Source of the DNA: Eubacteriales Family XIII. Incertae Sedis bacterium
Lineage (GTDB): Bacteria; Bacillota_A; Clostridia; Peptostreptococcales; Anaerovoracaceae
Assembly (NCBI GenBank): GCA_031278145.1
Contig: JAITLA010000108.1
Location: 1 to 11,884 of the forward strand
Length of the DNA: 11,884 nucleotides
Direction: 5' to 3'
The notes under the pieces were generated by a model. That model made no database searches and was not told where the DNA came from. It saw only the letters and a program-made list of their open reading frames with translations. Shown piece by piece: positions 5,348-11,884 of this stretch. The position numbers and the translations under genes were made by a program. Position 1 is the first letter of the stretch, and each line of letters begins with the position of its first letter.

Positions 5348-8300
5348 ATGTCAAAACCTTTCAGACGGCATATAACCGCCGTTTTGCTTGTTGTTTCGCT
5401 GCTGTGTACCGCGGCGACGCCCGCGATATTCGCCGAAACCGAACACGCGGGCGCCGTCGCAGACAGCGTGACCTGGTCCGGCGGCGATACCGTCAAGGCC
5501 TTGGAGATTACGGGCGGCACGGCGGACGCGCCCGTCGTCGTAGATGTGAGCGGTACGGTCCGGGTGGAGGGCACCATCTCCGTGACAAGCGGCCACGTCC
5601 TGTTCCGGGGCGGGGGTACCCTGCTGCGCGCCGTGAGCGGCTTCAATGAGATCGTGTTGGTGAAAGGCGGCGCCACCGTCACATTGGAGAACATAACGCT
5701 GGACGGAAACAACCGGGAACTGTCACCGGAGGGTATTACGTCAATAGGTGGGCCGCTCAGCGTCGGAGCGGGAGGTATAAATGCCACGGTCGCGGAAGGC
5801 CATATTATTCTGAATGAAGGCGCAATCATTCAAAACAATTATGCTCTTGGCCCAGGTAACGTATGTGCGGGCATTATGCTGCGCGGTGATACTGACGCAA
5901 GCAAAACCACATTGACGATGAACGGCGGCGCAATCAGAAACAACTACGCCGTTACGCTGACAGGTACCAGTGGTTCCCCATCGGGCGTGCACTCGAGCAA
6001 GGCAAACGTGTATATCAACGGCGGAAGCATAACCGGCAATACCGGTCACGAATGGCAACCGCAAGAAGGTGTACCCTACTCGGCGCAATACGGCATCTAT
6101 ATGCGCAGCACGGCAAGCTCGAGTGCTTTCTGCGAAATAAATCCCGTAAACCCTATCGCCATCGACGCCTCGACGGGTCGTACACCGTACAATTATTACA
6201 CAATCAAAGACGATCCGAACAAAACGGTGCGGATCGACGGTGAGATCGTCTATCCATCGCAGATGACCTTTCCCGTCCCGGCCTTCGGACAGCTGAACAT
6301 CACGAACGGCGCCCCGCCCGAGCCCGAAGAGCCCTCCGGCGGGAACGAGGAAGAAGACACCCCGTCCGAGCCCGAAGAGCCCCTCGTCGGGAACACCCAT
6401 ACCACCTCGGGCGGCGCCCTTACCGTGAACCACTTCGCCAATTACGGCGGCTCGGTGACGGTTGACGCGGACACGGACGTCTTCACGGTTGCGGCCGAAG
6501 CGGACGGCTACGTCATAGACACCGTATGCGTGGACGGGATCCCCCTGACGGGCGAGGCCGATCCGCGCGGCGAGAAGAGCATCACCTATGCCTTCCCGGA
6601 CACGGAAACGGGCACGCACAGCATCGTCGCGGCCTTTGCCTATACACTGTCTTTTAGCTCCCCGGCTAACGGTACGCTCTCCGTCAGCCGGGTAGGCGGC
6701 AACGCCGCCATCGAGAGCGGAGAGATTGTGCGCGGCGGCGACATCCTGCGCATCCAAGCGACGCCGGACCCGGGCTACGAGCTCGATACGTTCACGCTCG
6801 TGGGCCTGCGTGACAACGAAGACGGGACCTATACCGTGTACGGGCGGGAAGCGCCTTCCATATCCGCCGTCTTCAAAGAGAGCGCGCAGGCGCAGGCGCA
6901 GGAGGCGGCGGCGCCCCGGATCACGGTCCAGCCGCAGAGCGCGAGCTACGCGGCGGGCGGCACGGCCGCGCCCCTGTCCGTGACGGCCTCCGTGACGGAC
7001 GGCGGCACGCTCGGCTACACCTGGTATCGGAACACGGTGTCCGGCAATACCGGCGGCAGCTTGGTCCAACCCGCGCGCGCCACGGCGGCCTACACGCCGA
7101 ACTTGCCCCCGGGCATGACTTACCACTATTACTGCGTGGTGACGAACACGCTCGGAGAAAGCAAGGCCGAAGCGCGCAGCGAGAGCGCCGCCATCACCGT
7201 GGCGGCCGACACCTCGGTCAAGCGCTATAAGATCAATGGCAACAAATCCTACTCCGGCATAACCGAATACACCTTCGACGTCTACGTCAACGGTACGCTG
7301 CAAGGGCAAGGCCTTGCGCCCGGCTCGGACTACGTGGAGGCCGAGGAAGGCAACGAGATCCGCGTGACGCTGGCGATCAACGACGGGAACGTGCTCACAG
7401 GAGTTGTCGTCGCCACCGGTCTTGGCACCTTGACGCCGGATTCGAGCGGCGGCTACAGCTTCACCATGCCGGCGCGGGCGATGACACTGTACGCGGTCAC
7501 CGCGACGATCAAGACCGTCGAGGTCGTGCAGATGGAGCACGGCAGCGTAAGCACGGACGCGGGCGAGCGCTTCACGGGCGGCGCCGTGATCGTGACGGCG
7601 ACGCCCGAAGAGGGCTACCGCGTCGGATCCATCTCCTATTCCCGTGACGACGGCGTGACGTGGGAGGCCGTCACCGGGAACGACGGCAATCCCAACAGCT
7701 TCACCACCACCGCCGCGAAAACCCTGGTGACAGCGGAATTCGTCCCCGCGGACGCGGAGGATTTCGTGATCCGGGACGAGGCGGCGCTGCGGACCCTCGC
7801 CGCAGCGGTGAACGCCGGCGACGGGTATTCCGGCGTGACGCTGACGCTGGACGCCGACATCACGCTGACGGAGCCGTGGACGCCCATAGGCACGGAGTCG
7901 GCGCCCTTCATGGGGCACTTTGACGGGCGCGGACACAGCATAGACGGTCTTGCCATAGACTACACCGAGGCGGCGTACAGCAAGGATAGCGCCTATCTCG
8001 GCCTCTTCGGCTACGCTCTCGGCGCGGAGATCAAGGCGCTGACGGTGCGGGGGACGGTGGACGAGAGCGCCTCCGACCCGAGTGTTATCTCGACGAGCGG
8101 CACCGTCGGCGGCATCGTGGGCCATGCGGCGAGTACGCGGATTGCGGACTGCGTGGCCATGGTGGATGTCCTCTCCGACTTCGGCGACATCGGCGGCATC
8201 GTCGGCTATCTGTGGGACGGCAGCGTTTCGAACTGCCTGAGCTACGGCACGCTCTCCATCCGCGAGAGCGGTAGCGGCAGCGCTGTCGGCGGCGTCGTCG

Positions 8301-11300
8301 GCTATCTGTCGGTCGGCAGCGTGGCGCGCAGCGGCAACTACGGCGCGATATCGGTGACGGGCACGCCCAGGATCAAAGAAGGCTCGTATCAGGGCGTCCC
8401 GTATTACTACAAGGACGATCTCGCGCTCGGCAACGCGGGCGGCGTCGTGGGCACCGCGATGTCATGGTCCTCCGACGTCTTCGACATCAGCCACTGCTTC
8501 AACAAGGGCGATGTGAGCGGCTGGGCCGTCGGCATGGGCGGCCTCCTGGGCCGGGCCAACTCCGGAAACGGGATCGTGACGGACTGCTACAACACGGGCG
8601 CGGTCCGCATGACGGTGGACAACGGCCCCGGCAGCAGCGGCGGGCTCGCGTACACCGCCGGCCTCGTCGGGGACGTCACGGAATACGTCAGCGCGCTCAC
8701 GCTGGCAAACAGCTACAACGCGGGCACCGTCGAGAGCGCGGTCGCGACGGGACGCGGCCTCGTGGAGCCGCTCTACAGCGGCAAGGGCGCGAGCATTGCG
8801 GGCATTGTCACGGCCACGAACTGCTTCGCGGCGGGCGCCGTACCCGACATCGCGATGCTCGGCGACGCGTTCAAGGCGGACGCGAACAGCCTCAACGGCG
8901 GCCTGCCCCTGCTCGCGTGGGAGGCGGACAGCGTGAGCGACGAGCGCTACGCCGTCACCTTTGCCGTCAGCCCGGCGGGCGCGGCGGCTGCGGTCCACGT
9001 GTACGCGGACGCGGCGCTGACGCGAGAGATAAGCCCCGAGGACGGCGGCGCGTATGCGCTCCAAAGCGGGCAGTACCACTACCTCGTGCAAGCGGAGGGC
9101 TACGTGCCCGTGAAGGGCGGCTTCAACGTGGCCGGCAGGGCGAGCGCGATCAGTGTCGCGCTCAGGGCCGCGGCCCGCGTCACCTTCCGGGTCACGCCCG
9201 CGGACGCGAGCCTGACGCTGAACGCCGGCGCGGGCGGCGCCGTGGCGCCCGAGAGCGCCTCGGACGGCCTGTACGACTACCTGCTCTACGCGGGCGACAA
9301 CTACATCTACACCGCCTCGGCGGATGGCTACAACGCCGTGACGCGGACGATCCGCGCGCTGGACGGCGCGTCCCATACCGTGGCGCTGACGCAGGCCACG
9401 ATGGGGAACCGCTCCGTCAAGGGCGGCGATACGATCACCGAGGGCGGCGTCTACAACGTCACGCGCGGCGACGCAGCCGTGCAGGGGACGATTACCATAA
9501 GCACGACGGACCCCGTCACGCTCGTGGGCGGCGGCCTGAGCGAAGCGGCGGCCTACGCGGATCTGCACCTCCGTTACACGACGGCGGGGGCCGACCTGAC
9601 GCTCCGGGATATCTTCATACACAACACCAACCAGAGCGCGGGCGTCGCGGACAACCTGATAGACTTCATGGGCGCGGGCAACAAGCTGTACTTCGAGGGC
9701 ACGAGCATACTCGACCACGATATGAACGTGACGGGCTACGCGATGATACACGTGCCCGAGGACGCGGAGCTGACCTTTGGCGGCGCCAACCCCGAGGACA
9801 CGCTCTACCTGTACAAGCATGAGCAGGGCGCGTGCATAGGCGGCAACACCGGCGAGTACAACGGCCGGGTCACCTTCACGCAGGGCAGGCTCTTTGCCAA
9901 GAATTCCAAGCAGGGCGCGCTGATCGGCGCGGGCAGCGGCGTTGTCGCCGTGGGCACGCCGGGCGACATCATCCTGGAGGGCGGCGAGATCAACCTTATC
10001 GCCGTTTCGCGCAGCGCGGCTCTGGGCGGTGGCGCAGGGCACGGCGGCGTGGCGGACGGCACGAACGTCTACATCCACGAGGGGGTCAACCTCGGCATCT
10101 ACGTGGACTTCTCGGGCGCGGCCATAGGCGGCGGCGGTTATGCCGAGGGCAACGATTCCGACGGCGGCGTGCTGCATTACACGGGCGGCTCGATCCGCGT
10201 GTACATCGCGGAGAACGCCATCAACCCGGAGGGCGAGGGCTCGCTGTGGCCCGAGGTGACGGAAGCGGGCGTGAACGATGCGGCCATAACGGCGCTCAAG
10301 CGCGACGAGGCGGGCCGCGCCGTCCATTCGCTCGTATTTGACACGCGGCTTTTGGGAGAGAGCGCGGGCGGCTACTTCGAGGTGCGCGACGAAACGGGCG
10401 CCTACCTCTACAGGGGCGGGCCGCACGCATACGGCTTCGTCAACGCGGCCTTGCAGAAGGACAGCCAGGTCACCATCAACTTCACGGTGGACAACTGGGT
10501 TTCCATCGACGATCCGAACCTCTACCTCTACCTGCCGGCCGGGGACCATGTGCTGACGGTGAACGGCCGGACCTTTAGCGCGTCGTGGAACGCGGACACC
10601 GAGAGCTTCACCGTCCTCGGCGGGGCGCGCCATGCCGTGGAGATCGACGCCGCGCTCGCGGGCGGAAGCCTGCACGCGGACCGGTCTGAGGCGGCCGAGG
10701 GAGAAACCGTCACGGTGAGCCCCGATCCCGCGCCGGGCCACCGCTTCGTGACGGGTAGCCTGCTGCTGGACGGCGCGGCGCTCACGGCCGTGAACGGCGT
10801 GTACGGCTTCACGATGCCGGGGCACGCTGTCCTGCTGACGGCGCGCTTTGAGGCGATTCCCGCGCAGGAGCCGCAGTACGCGGTGGAGGTTGCGGAGGAT
10901 ATCCTCTACGGCACGGTGACGCCGGACCTCGCGCGGGGCTTTGACGGGCAGAAGGTGACGCTGAGCGTGACGCCCGACGCGGGCCACAGGCTCGTGCCGG
11001 GCAGCCTCAAGGCCAACGGCGCGGCCGTAAGCACGGCCAACGGCGCGTACTTCTTCCTGATTGCGGGCGGCGATGTCACGGTGACGGCGGACTTCGAGCC
11101 CGTCACGCCCACCACGCCCTCCGGCAGCAAGTTCAAGGCCGGCGAAGCGGCGGCCGACTTCGTGCTGCGCATCCCGGCGGACTTCTCGCTCTACGACGCG
11201 AGCCGCGGCCTCACGCTGGAGGGGCCGAACGGCCCGCTGACGCTCCCGGCCGGGACCTACGAGGTCCGGGAGGGCAGCACCATCGTCACGATATTCAGGG

Positions 11301-11884
11301 CCTATCTGGACACGCTGCCGCAGGGTGATTACAGCCTGCGGGTGCCCTTCACGGACGGCAGCGTCGTCACGGGCGATTTTGCCCTGATGGCCGTGCTGAC
11401 CTACGAGATCCTCAGTCCTTCCGTCACGGGCGGCAGCCTTGCGGCGGACAGGACCGCGGCCGAGGTCGGCGCGCGCGTGACCGTGACGGTTACGCCGGCC
11501 GCGGGCTACCGCCTCGCGCCGGGCAGCCTGAAATACGGCGGCATCGTCATCAACGCGGACGCGGAGGGCAAGTACGCCTTCGAGATGCCCGCGTGGGACG
11601 TGACGCTGACGGCGGAGTTCATCGAAGCGGAGGCCGTGCCGCCCGTTCAAGGCGCGGACGAAGAGGCCTTCAAGGAAGGGATCAAGGGCACGGGCGACAT
11701 AAGCGCGTGGGTCTGGGACGGCAAGAGCATAGACATCACGTGGTTCGACCCCGCGGCCGATACCCACCACATCAAGACCCCGGCCCAGCTCGCGGGCCTC
11801 GCGGCCCTCGTGAACGGGCTCTACAACCGCGAGATCGACACGGTGGCGGGCAAGGCCTCGTACATACAGGTCAACACGGGCCTC
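5348..11884 (+). CDS. Giant secreted modular adhesin-like protein, 3' end beyond window
   Basis: Open for 2179 codons from ATG 5348 to the last base. Residues 1-29 are a signal peptide (SKPFRRH, hydrophobic core, PAIFA). Modules in order: N-terminal parallel beta-helix (about 45-315); acidic EPEEP linker (325-350); repeat like the divergent InlB B-repeat family (about 432-511); Ig-like domain (523-619, with WYRN and YYCVV); further InlB-like units (626-716, 723-800); 'lead-in' plus GLUG beta-helix (806-1192, with GGIVGYL, GGVVGYL and DCYNTG-type motifs); two PEGA-like beta domains (1202-1351); second beta-helix (1352-1723); InlB-like units (1762-1836, 1843-1918); a domain resembling the X2 carbohydrate-associated module (1922-2016); another InlB-like unit (2018-2093); then a new GLUG lead-in (PAQLAGLAALVNGLY) cut by the edge. 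No enzyme motif is seen. Surface adhesion or matrix binding is inferred. An anchor (sortase signal or S-layer domain) would be expected downstream. It may need readthrough of the preceding terminator or a promoter inside the upstream gene. Confidence 0.92.
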   Translation, partial: MSKPFRRHITAVLLVVSLLCTAATPAIFAETEHAGAVADSVTWSGGDTVKALEITGGTADAPVVVDVSGTVRVEGTISVTSGHVLFRGGGTLLRAVSGFNEIVLVKGGATVTLENITLDGNNRELSPEGITSIGGPLSVGAGGINATVAEGHIILNEGAIIQNNYALGPGNVCAGIMLRGDTDASKTTLTMNGGAIRNNYAVTLTGTSGSPSGVHSSKANVYINGGSITGNTGHEWQPQEGVPYSAQYGIYMRSTASSSAFCEINPVNPIAIDASTGRTPYNYYTIKDDPNKTVRIDGEIVYPSQMTFPVPAFGQLNITNGAPPEPEEPSGGNEEEDTPSEPEEPLVGNTHTTSGGALTVNHFANYGGSVTVDADTDVFTVAAEADGYVIDTVCVDGIPLTGEADPRGEKSITYAFPDTETGTHSIVAAFAYTLSFSSPANGTLSVSRVGGNAAIESGEIVRGGDILRIQATPDPGYELDTFTLVGLRDNEDGTYTVYGREAPSISAVFKESAQAQAQEAAAPRITVQPQSASYAAGGTAAPLSVTASVTDGGTLGYTWYRNTVSGNTGGSLVQPARATAAYTPNLPPGMTYHYYCVVTNTLGESKAEARSESAAITVAADTSVKRYKINGNKSYSGITEYTFDVYVNGTLQGQGLAPGSDYVEAEEGNEIRVTLAINDGNVLTGVVVATGLGTLTPDSSGGYSFTMPARAMTLYAVTATIKTVEVVQMEHGSVSTDAGERFTGGAVIVTATPEEGYRVGSISYSRDDGVTWEAVTGNDGNPNSFTTTAAKTLVTAEFVPADAEDFVIRDEAALRTLAAAVNAGDGYSGVTLTLDADITLTEPWTPIGTESAPFMGHFDGRGHSIDGLAIDYTEAAYSKDSAYLGLFGYALGAEIKALTVRGTVDESASDPSVISTSGTVGGIVGHAASTRIADCVAMVDVLSDFGDIGGIVGYLWDGSVSNCLSYGTLSIRESGSGSAVGGVVGYLSVGSVARSGNYGAISVTGTPRIKEGSYQGVPYYYKDDLALGNAGGVVGTAMSWSSDVFDISHCFNKGDVSGWAVGMGGLLGRANSGNGIVTDCYNTGAVRMTVDNGPGSSGGLAYTAGLVGDVTEYVSALTLANSYNAGTVESAVATGRGLVEPLYSGKGASIAGIVTATNCFAAGAVPDIAMLGDAFKADANSLNGGLPLLAWEADSVSDERYAVTFAVSPAGAAAAVHVYADAALTREISPEDGGAYALQSGQYHYLVQAEGYVPVKGGFNVAGRASAISVALRAAARVTFRVTPADASLTLNAGAGGAVAPESASDGLYDYLLYAGDNYIYTASADGYNAVTRTIRALDGASHTVALTQATMGNRSVKGGDTITEGGVYNVTRGDAAVQGTITISTTDPVTLVGGGLSEAAAYADLHLRYTTAGADLTLRDIFIHNTNQSAGVADNLIDFMGAGNKLYFEGTSILDHDMNVTGYAMIHVPEDAELTFGGANPEDTLYLYKHEQGACIGGNTGEYNGRVTFTQGRLFAKNSKQGALIGAGSGVVAVGTPGDIILEGGEINLIAVSRSAALGGGAGHGGVADGTNVYIHEGVNLGIYVDFSGAAIGGGGYAEGNDSDGGVLHYTGGSIRVYIAENAINPEGEGSLWPEVTEAGVNDAAITALKRDEAGRAVHSLVFDTRLLGESAGGYFEVRDETGAYLYRGGPHAYGFVNAALQKDSQVTINFTVDNWVSIDDPNLYLYLPAGDHVLTVNGRTFSASWNADTESFTVLGGARHAVEIDAALAGGSLHADRSEAAEGETVTVSPDPAPGHRFVTGSLLLDGAALTAVNGVYGFTMPGHAVLLTARFEAIPAQEPQYAVEVAEDILYGTVTPDLARGFDGQKVTLSVTPDAGHRLVPGSLKANGAAVSTANGAYFFLIAGGDVTVTADFEPVTPTTPSGSKFKAGEAAADFVLRIPADFSLYDASRGLTLEGPNGPLTLPAGTYEVREGSTIVTIFRAYLDTLPQGDYSLRVPFTDGSVVTGDFALMAVLTYEILSPSVTGGSLAADRTAAEVGARVTVTVTPAAGYRLAPGSLKYGGIVINADAEGKYAFEMPAWDVTLTAEFIEAEAVPPVQGADEEAFKEGIKGTGDISAWVWDGKSIDITWFDPAADTHHIKTPAQLAGLAALVNGLYNREIDTVAGKASYIQVNTGL
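6318..6382 (+). repeat. Direct repeat encoding an acidic EPEEP linker
   Basis: CCGAGCCCGAAGAGCCC occurs at 6318-6334 and 6366-6382, exactly 48 bp (16 codons) apart, in frame. It encodes PEPEEP and SEPEEP in a Pro/Glu/Gly linker between the N-terminal beta-helix and the first InlB-like unit. Confidence 0.75.
10630..11625 (+). repeat. InlB-B-like repeat units in the distal part of the giant protein
   Basis: Three roughly 75-residue units share the pattern GGSL/GTV ... VTVTV/VTLSVTP ... GHRFVTGSL, GHRLVPGSLKANG, GYRLAPGSLKYGG ... FTMP/FEMP ... VTLTAEF. The third unit is separated from the first two by the X2-like domain. GCCGGGCAGCCT is identical at DNA level in the second and third, indicating internal duplication. 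The pattern matches divergent InlB B-type repeats common in surface proteins of Firmicutes. Confidence 0.7.

Noticed and set aside
5741..8125. Minus-strand open frame of about 790 codons
   Set aside because: Same cause: a low-complexity Arg/Gly/Val-rich shadow of the giant gene, whose plus-strand product has a clear signal peptide and domain pattern.
8464..9822. Plus-strand 452-codon frame overlapping the giant gene in another frame
   Set aside because: Extremely Arg/Gly-rich out-of-frame reading of GC-rich codons; the giant frame is continuous through it.
8462..11770. Very long open frame on the minus strand (about 1100 codons)
   Set aside because: It lies opposite the giant gene, is rich in Arg/Ala/Val/His, and has no recognisable motif. 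It arises from high GC at third positions, which removes stops from the opposite strand.

Overview
The window is GC-rich (roughly 60-70% G+C in most coding stretches) and looks like a Gram-positive, probably anaerobic Firmicutes/Clostridia-type genome. The reasons are strong Shine-Dalgarno sites (AAGGAG, AAAGGAGG, GGGGAGG), a FIST-domain sensor next to a PAS histidine kinase, and long secreted proteins built from GLUG, InlB-B-like, PEGA-like and X2-like modules. The taxon is inferred from style only; there is no rRNA or marker gene here.

Layout. (1) 1-968, minus strand: a soluble PAS/HisKA sensor histidine kinase whose C-terminal ATPase part runs off the left edge. (2) 969-1188: a 220-bp gap filled by a long imperfect palindrome with terminal repeats, resembling a small non-autonomous mobile element or a structured mRNA spacer. 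(3) 1189-2349, minus strand: a stand-alone FIST_N/FIST_C sensor protein, with a candidate promoter at about 2409. (4) 2350-3223: an 870-bp divergent intergenic region. Its middle is an AT-rich promoter zone with a perfect 18-bp palindrome next to an extended -10. The rest is a roughly 430-nt run of perfect hairpins, followed by a strong Shine-Dalgarno with a 17-codon mini-ORF, all upstream of the next gene. (5) 3224-5272, plus strand: a 682-aa secreted GLUG/beta-helix protein. (6) 5287-5335: a textbook intrinsic terminator. (7) 5348 to the right edge, plus strand: an enormous secreted modular protein, still open after 2179 codons, whose start codon lies 12 nt behind that terminator.

How the parts may work together: the two minus-strand genes look like a sensing pair, in which the FIST protein detects a small molecule and the kinase transduces it. 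The two plus-strand genes encode a cell-surface or secreted adhesin-like pair sharing a homologous 'ELAGL' plus GLUG module. The shared intergenic region carries the control signals for both directions. A regulatory link between sensor pair and surface proteins is inference from adjacency only.

The least ordinary features are the structured 2667-3061 region (5' leader or independent RNA, either strand possible), the terminator lodged between the two surface-protein genes, and the palindromic element at 978-1194. No tRNA, rRNA, CRISPR, transposase or phage gene was seen.
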